Shown here: piece after piece, positions 10,701 through 23,500 of the stretch
How the letters are laid out: each line of letters opens with the position of its first letter
Position numbering within the stretch: the stretch's first letter is position 1
Source of the DNA: Pleodorina starrii
Taxonomy: Eukaryota; Chlorophyta; Chlorophyceae; Chlamydomonadales; Volvocaceae
Direction: 5' to 3'
DNA: 64,000 nt
Assembly (NCBI GenBank): GCA_030267565.1
Contig: BRXU01000014.1
Coordinates: 1,648,001 to 1,712,000 of the forward strand
Notes under the pieces: model-generated
What the model saw: only the letters and a program-made list of their open reading frames with translations
The model's database searches: none
What the model was told of the DNA's origin: nothing
Translations under genes and position numbers: made by a program

Positions 10701-13361
10701 GATATTTGGGCCCATCACATTTGGGTCGACGCACAATCGATCGATCGGCCGCTAGCTGCAGTGCTTCTCCATCCTGGGGCAGCAACGCCGCGCATCCACG
10801 GGCCTGCCTGCCGCAGTGGTCGCATCACCACGCCTGGCACCACAGCCCCAGCTTCTCGCCACTAGCCTTGATTGGTGACGCCGATCAGGATCCAGCCGGG
10901 CCGGCCGGCCAGGACGGCTATTCTCTTTCCTTCGCGCCGGCTTGAATTTTCTTATCCGAACATCAGGAAGCGGTTTGCTGAGTGTTGTTACAGGGTTGGG
11001 TTGGGGACTGCGTAACCGCATTCCAGAACCAGAACTGCTAACCGTACGTACGAGCCGGGGGCCCCAACGAATGGCAAACAAAACGGCTTAGAGCTCGACA
11101 TACATCGGCAACAAGGTCAACAACGCATTTGCGATAAAGTAGGAAGACTAATAACATTCACAGAGCACAAGCAAGGGAGAAATTCCCCTAAATTACTAAC
11201 TACGCGTGATCCTCAAACTGGATATCACAGTTACAGCAGACGAGACTGCAACAAATACTATTATTGGACTGCAGCCGGCTAGCTAGATGACGGGCAGAGC
11301 CAGCGGGCCAGCTGGCCGTGCACGCACTGCGTGCAGTTGGAACGAAAAGCCCAGACAGCACTAGCCACCCAGGCAGGAATGAGGAAACCTGGTGAGAAAT
11401 GGATGGAACAGAATCCCGTGCGGACAGGGGCACTGTATTTGTCATGAAGCTGGTGGCCCATTTGGTGAAGACCCCCAGCCACCTGCCTGCGTAAGTGCGG
11501 TTTGAAAACCTCTTGTGGTGACCGGGGTGAAACATCTATCGCCCAAGAAGGCATACATCATGACCGACTCATGACTCGACCGACCCAATCCACCATCAGC
11601 CGTGCGTTGGTGTGAGAGGGTGTGAGACTCGTTCGGCCCCTGTCGGACCCTGTCGGACCAACCAACACTGGCCAACAGTGCCGCGCGCGAGCATTAGACC
11701 CGCCGACCAGAGCCGTTCCCGCCCTCCCCTTGACCTCCTTAACCTTGACCCCGGCTGCGAAAGCCTGATGAACGCGCCAAACCACGCACCAGATAGCTTG
11801 GTGCATTACTACAACGAACCTGCCTTGCCACGAGACATTTCCTTCTGCCACTGTCTCGCTCCTCAGCAAATAGATAGACACAGGAAAGCGAAGTAACCTG
11901 CAGTTTTGCCAACAAACGGCGCCGACGTCAAGCTCCGTAGGGTGTCTGCATCGACACCGAAATAAAACCCCGTACAGTACGTGTGCAATATTATTGTTCT
12001 CTATCTACGCAGGGCAGCTCCATGACAAACAGCTACGTGCAAGCAAGCTCTAAACCGCAAACACACTTCAGCTCAGCGGCAACAGTCTTATTAAGCAGAC
12101 ATATTAACACCCAGCTGAGCGCAAATCCACTTAATCGCTCCACAGTGAATATCCAGCCATCCAGCGAATCCAGCACCAGCAGAGGAATAGATTGCTCGTA
12201 CAAATCCGAAAGCATATTTTTGCAAGAAGCGCAAAATTCAAAAAAATAGTCAAGCTCAGGAGAAACTGTGGTTAATGGTTGCATGTATGTGCGCCCACAC
12301 GGACGTGTCTTGACGGCCCCTAGCTCCACACCTCCGGCAGAGGATGACCCGGCAACAGGCGGACGGCGTCGATGATCGCGGTTTACGGCACGACCGACGC
12401 TCAGCAGGGGATTGAGGAGCACGGAATTGCTGCTTTCCTCGGCGGACAGGCGCACGTGAAAGCTAGCAGCTGGATGGGGACGCGGCGGACTGTGGCACCG
12501 ACCGCTCCCCCGCCATTTCGCTCACCACCACGCACTGCATCCATTTCCCGCACTCACCCCTCGATCGCGCCCCTTGGCCAACCGACTGCAGTCATTGCAG
12601 CAAGGGGCAACCATTTATCATCCGCCGGCGACACACGTGGGTCAATCAGGCGCGTCCATCTTCGTTGGTGTGGCCTCTCCGCCGTCTCTTCCCCTCTCGC
12701 GAATCCCTCTCCTCTCCTCTCACGCTCCCACAGACCCTCACGCTCCCCTCCCTCACGCTCTCTCTTTGCTCTCTCTCTCTCTCCATCGTTGCTTGTGTTT
12801 GTCCCACTACTACGGTACCAAGTAAGAAAGAAAACCCCCAAGTGTATTTAACGTCCATGGAATCCATGACACAACAAAATTTCGCGTGTTGCCACCGCAC
12901 CTTACCTGGATGGGGCGCGCGACCTCCGCAGGCCTCCGCCGGTTGCCATGGCTGCCGTCAACACCCGCTCACCGGGCGGGATATCACCGGGCGGGGTACC
13001 AGCCCCACAGCCCCACAGCTGCCACCTCAAAACGGTGCCATGCGCCCCTTCCTCACCGCCGCATAGCCAACCAACCGACCAACCAACCACCAACCTAATT
13101 ATTGATGATAACTAGATGCACGAACAGCACGGCGCCATGATGAGTAATGAAAGAATGCGCTAATCATTGGATCCTGCATGTACGACCAGGTGGGTCGAAA
13201 AAACTAAACATTTCGGGGCCAGAACACGCTTACGGCATCCATTTATGCAGACAATGCGAACCGCATCGCGTCGCAATCGCGTCGCGCACCAAGCTGATCG
13301 GCGTGCTGATCGGCTCCGCCGCGACTGTCGCCATTGTCGCCGGCTAAGAATGGCGTTGCGT
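10701..13361. other. Gene-poor stretch downstream of the peroxidase-oxidase gene
   Basis: This holds dispersed repeat copy 2 (about 11259-11398) and a pyrimidine-rich tract (about 12680-12790). A minus-strand open frame at 12033-12455 has a hydrophobic, Cys-containing C-terminal half but no recognisable domain; it was not called. No TTACA (the TGTAA poly(A) signal read on the minus strand) was found close to the stop at 13362, so the 3' end of the neighbouring transcript is not located. Confidence 0.5.
11259..11398 (+). repeat. Dispersed repeat, copy 2
   Basis: Similar to 7795-7941 along most of its length, including the AGAGCCAGCGGGCCAGCTGG core at 11296, which also recurs exactly in reverse complement near 32009. 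Boundaries are uncertain. Confidence 0.6.
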
Positions 13362-16300
13362 TCACGTGGCGCCGGCGGCGGGGGTGGGTGCGGGGCAGCG
13401 GCTCGTGGTGGGCAGAGACACCAGCCAGGGGTTGATGGTGGCGTTGTACAGCAGCGCGCTCTCGTTGCTGGCGCCGCCGGGGTAGAAGATCCTGCGAAGT
13501 GAGGGCGGGTGTGTGTGTTAACGAACACGTGTGCGTGGTGAAGCAAGCAGCGAGAGCGGACGCGCGCGTGCGATGCGCAGGAACGAAGAAGCGAGTGGGC
13601 CGGGCCGCGTGAGGATAAGCAGCGCAGCAAGGCGGAAACTAACCGCGGATGCCTCAGTATTTTATGCGTGGCATCCAGGGAAGCGAGGGGGCCGTGCGGG
13701 AAGTAGCAAGCGGCGCACATGCACCGTGGGGAGCATTGAGGGGACCCCAACAGGGCCGCCGGGTGGCAGCGCCTTTCCCAGAACTGGCCTTCGCCGGTCA
13801 ATGGCGGGTTGAGCGGCGTGCGTGCGATGCCGGTGTCGTACGTAGGAAGACGTTCCCGAATCGAGGTGCCCGCCCGTAAACAGGGCAGCAGGGCGCCGGG
13901 GTGTGTGTGTGTGTGCGTCTTCAGGCGGCACCCGAATTGAAAAACACCCCTCGCAAAGTCGCAATCTATCTGCCGCTTGTGCAATACAGCACCCACCTGT
14001 AAATGCCGTTATTAATGCCGAATGATAAGGGGTTCACTGACGACGACGCGTTGGACAGCAAGCGGAGCGGCGTCAGGCCGGACGTGGGCCGCGCGCTGAA
14101 CTTGGTATTGACCGGGTCGTCGTACCTGTGCGTGCAGCATGGACAGTACGGCAGCATGTGTGTGTGACCCACTACGCTGTGAAGCCATGGCGGGGGAGTG
14201 CCCTGCTGACCGTGTGTCTGCATGGCGCCTGCAGGCCTGCCTGCGTTGATTCTGGTCGGTACGAGCCCCGGAACGATAGCACGCACGGAGATACAAAGAT
14301 GCGCTGGACGCAATGGACGTACATCATCTGTGGATGCTATGCACACAGATACAGATACAGGATGCATACACACATAAGAGTTGGATGCATGCATGGGCGT
14401 GCTGGTGGCTGACTCACAGGTCATAGATGACGTTGAGGCTCTCAATGAGCTTCGGCTGGGATTGCATCGGCAGTGCCGTACTGTTCATACGGCCTGCTCC
14501 GGTGTGTACGACACGGAACGAGCGCATCATCTCGAAGTCCTGTGACGCCAGCAGGCAGACGAGGGGCGAGAGCGGGGAGGGCGGGGGAAGGCGGACGAGG
14601 GCGGGGGAAGGCGGGCGAGGGCGGGGGTTGGCGGGGCCCGCGAAGCCTCTCAGCCTCCGTATGTTTCAATGGCCACCACGCGCTATCGCACTGCTCGATT
14701 TCGATTCGGGGATGACGGACGCAAAGGTCCATTCGGCTGCGGATAAAGGCACACAGGGCTGGCTGGCACACAGGTGCAGCAGATAGCAGCTACCCGCGGG
14801 GCCCCCAAACGGCAGCTCCGGCCAGCAGACAACATACCGGTCAGCCTCGCCACGTTGCCAGCAAACAGATTACAGCCAGCGGCGGCGCATAACCACAAAG
14901 CCCCTGCTATCGAGGTCTCGGGAACCACCAGCGTCGCCCGCACCCCACCTAACCTAACATGGCACGACCCAAGCAACCCGATCCGCACCCCAACCCTTGG
15001 CACCGGCCCCCAACACACACACATGCACACATACACACGCTCACCTCATGCACCAGGTTGTGGCAGTGGAACATGTACTCCCCGCGGTGAGGGCCGAACC
15101 TTCCGGCGGGTAAGCGCACGAGCGAGGCAGGGAGACACGTAAGGAAAACACGACATTACACCCGCGCGCCATCTACATGCCGTACAGCATGGTGTGCATC
15201 GTACAGCATGGTGTGCATCATACAGCACAGCGCAGCAGCGATGTGTAAACAAGGGTCCACCTCCGGTGCGGAGCGACCCTTCTATCTGCAGTTTTGCAGC
15301 AGATACATGGGCGAAGCGCGCTGGCTGGCGGACGCGTCCTGAGGACCCAGGAAGGGTGCGGGCCCGGCAGGGATACTGCGTATTCCTTGTGATACGGTAC
15401 GCCAGCTAGCCTGCCAGCCAGCTAGCCTGCCAGCCAGCTAGCCTGCCAGCCAGCTAGCCCACCAGCCAGCTAGCCCGCCAGCCAGCTAGCCCGCCAGTCA
15501 GCAAATCAGGCATGTAACAGGATTCCTCCATGCAAGCCCGGCAAGGCAAGGCAAGGCCAGTCACCCGCTGCGATTCAATGCCGCACCTGATCAGGAGGGA
15601 GACCTGGGAGCTGGGGTCCAGTTGTACGACGTCCTTGGGCGTCCAGCGCTCGTACTCATGGACCTGAGAGGGAAAGAGGAACGATGCGGCCAGGGTACCG
15701 AGGCAACAGCGAGGGTTTGGTTGGGTGCGTGCTTGCTGCTTGGTTCTGACGTCCTCAGGTGCCGAGCCAGCGGGGCGGACGGACGGACGGGTAATGAGCA
15801 CGCTGCAGCCCTGCCCGTCGGCTGCAGCGGCATGACGCCGCACGATGGGTGGCGAAGCTTGCAGGGCCGCCTTTGTTTCTCTCACGGGAAACCAGCAGCT
15901 TCACGATTCGACACTCGCCAATGTCCGCCTGTCACAGAAGTGTCAGCTGTCCCACCCTCCCGCTCTTTACAACCGCCGGTCGCACACCCGTGCCCGCACA
16001 ACCGCAGTCCGCCCGCGCCGTCAACCCCTCTAACTGACCAACAACAACCTCCAACGTCCAACTGACCTCTTCCACCAGGTGGTTCCGAGCCAACACATAG
16101 AAATCGACCAGGTGGATGTGGATGGGGTGGTACCAGCCGCCGCCAGTCTCCAGGCACCACACCTCCCACGTGTTGTGGCCGACGTTGCCGGCCGCCACAC
16201 GGGCCGTGTGCCAGGTCTCACCGTTGATCACCCTGACGACGAGGGCGAGGGAGCGATGCACCATCCATAAGCGCAGGGCGCAGGGTGGGTTTAATTCTGC

Positions 16301-19300
16301 ACTCTATGCAGTGTCGAAACCCTAGTCGTCTTGTGCTTTTCCACGAATACCGGTATCACAAATCTGGCGACCAGCCTGTAATCGACTTCGCAGATCTCAC
16401 TTGATACGTCGGTCCGCTAATATTCGCTTGCAAAATATCAGCGCACTATAGCACTCAAGGGGCCGATAAGTCGGTGGATGGTGGGGCGAGGCAAGGTCAG
16501 AGGCATGGCACATGGGCACACGGCTGCGGCGGAGCGGCCCCCGAGCAGACGCCAAGGCGCACCACTGTCGTCTGCTGATCTGCGGTAGGTAGACAAGGAA
16601 CTCACCAATGGCCGTGCCGGCGGCCAAAACGGAAGGTCCGTGTGCAGGTCTTGTTGCGGGCCATCGCCAGAGCGCGGGGAATGTCGGTATCGTTGCTGAG
16701 TACGGCATCCAGCACCGCCCGCGCCGGCCGCTCCGCTCTGAACACGGCGGGGGAGGCGACCGCTCCGCCGACGGTGGCCGCTACTCGAATCTTAGCGACC
16801 AAGTGGGAGTGGCAAAAGAACGGCACGGCCTTCATGCGTCGCTTGTCGTAGGCGTTCCACAGCAGCAGAGTACGACCGGCGTAGGGGGCGAGGTCGCACA
16901 CCACCTCATAACGCTCCGCCACACCCATGAAGAGGCCGGCGGAGGGGAAGCGCGCGGGCGTGCGGCGCAGGCCGCCATCTCCGGCGATTACGCGGCAGGC
17001 GGTGCCGCCTACGTCAGAGCCGTTGGCCGCGTCGATAAGGCGGAGCTTGAAGGGCCGGGTTGGGGCGGCGTTGAGCCACCTGCGGCAGTTGGTTGGACGG
17101 TGAGTGAGTCGGCTAGTCAGTTGGTTGGTTGGACGGTAAGTTAGTTATCAGTTGGACGGTAAGTGAGTCGACTGCGGGAGTTTTTGGTGCCGCAGTTGCA
17201 ACGGCTTTCAGCACTGGACCACGCAGAATGCACGCAAAGCATGTGAGTTTCGTCAGCTAGGTCCTATCCTGTCGCTGCTGCTGCCTGCAGCTGGGAACAA
17301 GCGGCAGCAGCAGGATCCAGGGCACGATCTTTTTTGAGTACGGTCGGTGTCTTGCAGCTCATCATTAACTCTCGGCCTGAAGCCCTCATCCCAACACTGA
17401 CCTGAAGCGCTGCCAGCGGGGCTCGAAGGTCATGACCGGCCAGGGAATGCCGTTGACAAAGTTTACGTCGCCGTACAGATTGTCTCGGTGGGGGCCCTGC
17501 GTTGGGGTAACGGCGACACCGTCAACGGCAGCCAGCATAGCAACAGCATGCACATAGATCTGCTGGCCGGCCTTCCTTTAATCACCCATATGCCATTCAC
17601 CCTGGGGAATCGACAAAGGTAATGTTGCGGCAGTACAACTCACGCTTCGGTCGTACAGCAGCTGGCACGAGTGGTCAAGTACGGCATCCTTGAACTGCAT
17701 CTCCGTGTCCGGCAGCCCGTCCAGATTCCAAGGCTCCCCGCAGCCGCCCTCCGCCTTGTTGTCAGTAAAGATGTACATTCCAGACAGGCCGTAGTACGCG
17801 TTTTCTGCAGAAATGTACGGCATCGCGGTACAGATCGCACGGCTTTATGTATGGGCACCTCGACTGCCACCAGCCAATAGAACTGACCGCAGTAAATATT
17901 GCACCGGAACGTTAAAACTAGTATAACCTTCCCAAAAAGGATGCCGCCTTTCGATCACAAGCATCTCCAGATACTGTAGCGGTATCCCGTCGGAAGCCCC
18001 GCCTTGCTGGTTCCCTTCAGGGGGCCTGCACACGCGGCTGTAGCAGCTGCGTGTGACGCGCAACAGCCACCCACCCACCCACCCGCGGTGATCTCCAACT
18101 GGTGGTCGTGGTACCAGCCATAGGCGGCTCGACGATTGGGATAGTAGTAGTCCTTGCTCTCCCCGCCGCAGGTGCTGTCCTCTGCCCAACCTGCAGGCCA
18201 AGCGGCGGGTGTCCGGACGGGGGCAGCAGGGCTGTCTGACAAACCTCATGTATGCTCGCGCTCGCATTGCGATAGATAGGCCTCGATCTGGTGGAACCTA
18301 GAACCGGTACAGTCCTGGTGGATAGATCGACGAGAGCATAGCATTGGTTGGTTAGGTGAGTGCATCACCTTACAACCTTATACCTGAACAACTGCCCATT
18401 AGATCCGGGGGCCCAAATGCACATAAAACACCTACGAAATTGAGTACGACATTTATGATATCTTGGGAAGAGACTGACTGCCTGCCGTACCGTCGTATGG
18501 CGCGAGGCTCGCCTCTCCGTGGAGGTGCACCGAAATCGGCCGGCCCTGCAATCACACACGCACACATGCACACGCACATAGACAATGGCGCCGTGGGGGT
18601 CCCGCCGGTAGTGGAGAGTGAAGGTTGCACTCTGCCGCGATCATGCTCACCTATGATATGCCGTACGCTCTTGCAACGCAACAGCAGGCGCGAAACAGCG
18701 CATGGTTTCCGTGCCATGCAGGCACGACCGCACCGCACACAAGCAAGCACGCGCGCACGCCCTTAATAAAAAGCTTTAAGGCCACCTGGCGAGGATTTCA
18801 GCAGGCTGGGCTGGGAGGACATCTGTGTGCCGAAAACGTTATCCTCGGTTTGCTTGCCGCACCATTCTTGCCTGTGCCCCATTTGTTTGCCGTACATACC
18901 TGGCGGCCGGGCGTCGTGTCGCAAGGTGTGAACGGGTAGAAGGGCGTTCCCGCAATCGTGGCATTAGTCAGGCGGTTGTTGAATCGGACTAGCGTTTGGC
19001 GGCCGACGGGGGCGCGGATGGTGGGCCCCGGCGAGGTGCCGTTGTACGACAGGATCCAAGTGGTTCCGTTGGGACATCCCAGATCGGCCTTCGTGGGAAA
19101 GATGTCGAACTCGTACGCGTCCAAGCAAAGATTGGTGCCGTTCCTGCAAGCGCGTGTATGGCACCCGTGTCGGTGAAGTTCATGGGTCGACGTCAGGAAA
19201 GTCGCCTTGGCGTGTCAAACGCAGTGGGGGACTGCGGGCCCGGCTAGGGCCACAGGGCACAAAGTGGGATCCAACTTATCCGACAACGCCTCTTGATCCA

Positions 19301-20557
19301 CGCCGGCTGACACAGGTACCGCAACCTTGCATTCAAGCGACGCGAGCACATGTTGGCCGGGAGTATTTACTGGCTAAAATATCCCTGCTGGACAGGCCGG
19401 CATGCAGTGAAGCTGTTCTGCGCAACCGGGACTGCCGGTACCCGGGTATTCTACGTTCTTGCGACGAGCCCCTTTCCCTGTCCAGTAGGTGGCATACATC
19501 CAAGGCTGTGCAAGGAGCAACCCATGAAACAAGCACCCAGCCAGCTAGCCAGCCCTGCTACCGGTATCCCGCGCAACGCACCTGCAGTAGCTGTTGGCCT
19601 TCTGGGCTTTGGGCGGCTTAGCGAAGGGCCGGGTGAAGGGCGTCCAGCGGAAGGGGCTCGAGGGAAAGCCCTCCACCTTGACAACGGTGCCGTGCTCCCG
19701 GGGACACACCTGACCGCATACACGGCACGCACACGCACGTACCGTATGGGGCACGGAAGGGAACATGTGGGCCCAAACCCCAAAGATTACGAACTGTATA
19801 AACGTGTGATGCCTATTCCGCCGCGGTGTCGTTCGTTTGCTGTTGTGCTGTGGTTCCGAGGGCATTGATGAGGAAGCGCGCGGGAGGCTGTGTGCCCGTG
19901 TGCGGGGCAGAGCAGGAATCGCCCTAAGATAGCACTAAGGCGGCGCGCTCTCAGATCTGAGCGCCGCTGCCGCCGCCATCACGTCCCTACATACACAGCG
20001 CGGTGGCCTCAGACCTCAGCCTCCTTTTTGTGCAGTTGCCGCCACTCCCGACGCACGCAGACCCACCCTGCTCGGATCGGAATGGTACGGCGTGACCGGC
20101 GGGTCTCTCAGAACTCCGTTGCTTGTCACGTCTGGAGAGGCATCTGTGAAGGCCGTGAACGACGAACAAGGAAGAAGAGGGGCCCATTGATCCTGCGGCC
20201 GTACTCACACACCGTATACGGGCCAGAGCTGCGGCCCCGAGGTACCGTATTACTTCAATTATTACAAGCAAACGGGCATTTACAAAACCCTGCACGCCTG
20301 CTTTTCTGGGGCTCAACCTATTTGGGGGCTCGCGCAGGACAGCAGATGCAGGACGCGTGGGTTATTTGCACGCGAGAAGCGCGCCACCCCACACACGTGG
20401 ATACCCCCACCGCGCACCGACCGTCATCTACGGGCGCCGGCTCCAACGGGCGCTCCGGAACCGGGACTTGGCCCACAGCCGGCAGCGGCTCGGCGGGCAC
20501 CATGAGGACGGACGGCAGCAGGTCGGGGAAGCGAACCATGAAGGGCATGTGCATCAC
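13362..20557 (-). CDS. Multicopper oxidase half of the fusion: exons 11-25
   Basis: Predicted exons: 20557-20418, 20228-20213, 19709-19582, 19143-18900, 18545-18491, 18190-18083, 17804-17644, 17496-17402, 17079-16606, 16232-16067, 15663-15587, 15099-15045, 14539-14418, 14125-13997, 13491-13362 (TGA). Copper motifs in order: HLHGE (exon 15), GWYHDH (exon 16), HPIHIH (exon 20) and HCHNLVHE followed across the junction by DFEMM (exons 22-23). This gives ten His and one Cys, and a Met at the spacing of the axial type 1 ligand in CotA. Other family blocks are YNGTSPGPTI (exon 14), GDVNFVNG...WQRFR (exons 18-19) and AERYEV (exon 19). The exon 19 product includes an inserted stretch relative to bacterial CotA. 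About 130 residues follow the last copper motif. Confidence 0.9.
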
Positions 20558-23500
20558 CTGATATCCCGGGCCGGGCAATCAAGTGAGCAGGGAAAGGGAA
20601 GGAGCGGGCAGGAGCGGGCTCAACAAATGGTAGGGGCGGCTAAGCGCTGCGTTGGCAAGTTGTCGTGGAGTATTACACTCCGCGCGCTTATGCAGCACCG
20701 AACCAAAGACGGAAACGAGGTCACGGCGCAGTGAACTGCCGTACTCACTGTACTGTCGTACGCAGTCGAAACCCGCCGTACCTGCTGGCTGGTGGCGTTG
20801 TACAGATACTCTCGGAGGGTGGTGGAGCACACACAGCAGTTGGGGGTGTTGAGCAGGCCTACAAGCGACCGCCGAGCCGAGGCGAGGGAATACTCTCAGC
20901 TCTCAGGGTATTATCAGCTTGACGAACTGGATCGCTCATCGTGTGAGAGAGGGCCCGCGCGGCGGAGAACGACAACGGACAACCCCTAAAAGCCTGAGAC
21001 CCAAGGGGGCCTAAACGCGTTCGGGGGGATGCGGAGTTGTCCGCAGCCGGGTGTGTGGGGGGGGGGGCGAGCGGCCCCGCCCGGTGGAACGCAGTAACCG
21101 CCGCCGAAACACAGCAGCCCAGTCCAGCGCAGCGCAGTCGTGCACACTTACTGGTGTTGGGCGTAAGGCCTCGGAAGGTGCGCGAGCTGACGAAGGTGTC
21201 GATGCATTGGCTGCACTGGCTCCGAGAGCAACTGCTGCTGGGCGGAGCTGCTGGTTCGGGGCGCAACAGCAACAACAGCGGCAGCAGCAATGTCAACGAC
21301 GTCGTCAGCGCGCGGCAGCCAGCAGCGATAACAACAAAACAGCAGAGGGTAAAGCAGCAGCAGAAGCAGCAGCACTGGCAGGCAAAGCCAGCACCCCTGC
21401 GGGGGGTTGGGGCCCCAAGCGGGGGCCAGCGCAGTGCGTTTCTCCGCTTTCCTCTCCCCCCAACCAAAACCAAAACCAAATTTCCCCACCAAAATTGGCT
21501 GTGGTGTATGTCTCTCCATCATTTCTCACGCACCTTGAGAGCAAGCCTTGCACGTGCCGTCAGAAAGCAAGCTCGAGAACAGTAGCCCGTCGTACTGCCC
21601 GGCGTACAGGTCCTTTGTGTCCTGCGTGGCGGGCCCCGCGCCCGCCTGCGCGCATGCCGACTCCAGGTACGTGCGACTCACGCACTCGTGGCCGCTGATG
21701 TTCACCGCGCGCGGAGAGAAGCGCGCGAATGTGGAGACCATCTTGATGTAGGCGGTGCGGTAGTGGTTGTCCCAAATGTTCTGGCTGGCTAGATATTCGC
21801 GCGCGGCGCCGCGCACTGCACGGTGCGCGGCCGAGTCTCCGTGGCCCTGGCGTGGGGTTAAACGGGCGGGCGGGCGGGCGGGTGGATATTTGAGGCCGGG
21901 TGGGCGGGCGCGGCGGAATCGCGGCTGGGCGGATGCGTTGCGCGCCGGGCGGGGGTGGAGGTTGGAGTGCTGTGTTTGGCGTTCGGCGGAGGGATACCGT
22001 AGGTAGCGGATACGATCGCCCTGCGCCATGCATGCATGCATGGAGGTATGAACGGGCTGACGGGCGTATGCGGCTTGAGGTGTGATGAGCTGATGGCGCA
22101 TGAATAACTTTGAGGGTCCTGGCGTGGCAGAGTTTATGGGTGGCACGCAATCACCTAATTAGGAAATTGCTGTTTTTCAGGGCATCGCAAAACGCCGTCT
22201 TGCGTGCATGCCGGTGGCAGCCCGGCAACCGCCATCCGCTGAATGCCAGAGACATGTTCGAAAGTGCGTACAACGAACTTGCACGGGCGAAGCTTCGTAG
22301 CCCGCAAGATCGATCGGGAAAGGTTTACCCCGTAATCGCTAAGGCTCGCTTATTTTCTGGCCGGCACATTCCAGTTGGGGGTGTTGGCATGCCGTACCTG
22401 GCACGCCCGACCCAGGAGCGCGTCGTTGCCAGTGTACGGCCACGACGGGAAATGCGGGCAGTGCGATGCCGGCACACGGTACGCCGTGCCTCCCGTACAG
22501 TTGCGGTTGCTCCAAATCACGTCCACAGCATCCCGCATGTCTGGGTCTTCGGGCACCAGTCCGGCCTGCGTCAGGCGAAGCCGGTTGAGCGCCATGACGC
22601 GCGCCTCCTTGCTCGTGAACTGCGGGGTCGGGTTGCGTTGGGTCGTGTTGGGTTGGGTCGGGTTGGGTCGGGTTGGGTTGGGCTGTACGACAGCTGCGAC
22701 ATCGCAGGACGGAAAGGAAGGATCACATACAGCGACACAGCAGCAGAATAAGAACTGAACTGAAATTCGGTCGGTGCGTCCTTCGGGTCGACAGGACATC
22801 CGACACCACCGGAAACACCAGCGGTCCCATGGGTCGTCCCTTTGTTCCCACGGTTCCTTCATTCAGGACATCGGTTTGTTGCAGCATCCGAGCGAGCGGG
22901 ACGTACACCTGGTACGGCACCCAGCTGCGGCGACGGAACCGCACCGGGCAGGCAGGTCGAGCGAGCTCAAGTGACGCCGCAGCACGCACAGCACAGCACT
23001 CACGGAGCAGGTCTGCAGGCGGGCCTCTGCGTCGAGCTCGTCGTCCGTCATGCCCAGGATGGGGGTGTCCATCAGCGGAGCGGGTGCGTCCAGCGGGTCG
23101 GCAGGCGACGTAGAGACCTCGAGCGTCGGCGAGCACAGGTCCTTGAAGTAGTGGTTCTCCCACCTGCGTGTTAAGCACGGGGGGAATGTGAGGGCGCGCG
23201 GGTTACCGTACCTTCAACTCCACGTCACACAGCCCTAAATTTTGTAACTATTGCCTTTTTCCGAAATGTTTACGAATGTGCTGAAGGTAATACAGGAGAA
23301 GGGCCATGAGCAATGTAGGGATGTGAGAGGACGTGTGGGTGTATGCGTCGTGTCGCCAGCAGCTAGCGCGGCTGTGGTCGCTGGGGGCGCGGGGCAAGGC
23401 CGGACGCGTGTCAGGGGAGCAGGTGGGCAGGTGGGCAGTGAGGCGCCAGGCACCGGACCGGACCCAGCAGCAGCCCGCACCTGAACATGCGCACGTTGCT

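Noticed and set aside
10577..10945. 122-codon plus-strand ORF across the palindromic unit
   Set aside because: It lies within stem-loop repeats and shows no conserved motif.
12033..12455. 140-codon minus-strand ORF with a hydrophobic Cys-containing half
   Set aside because: No recognisable domain, splice context or poly(A) signal; kept only as a note.
20560..21530. Two separate genes, peroxidase and oxidase, meeting here
   Set aside because: No stop codon in the predicted frame, no start with a promoter-like region, and exons 8 to 11 join with matching phases; still the first point to test with transcripts.
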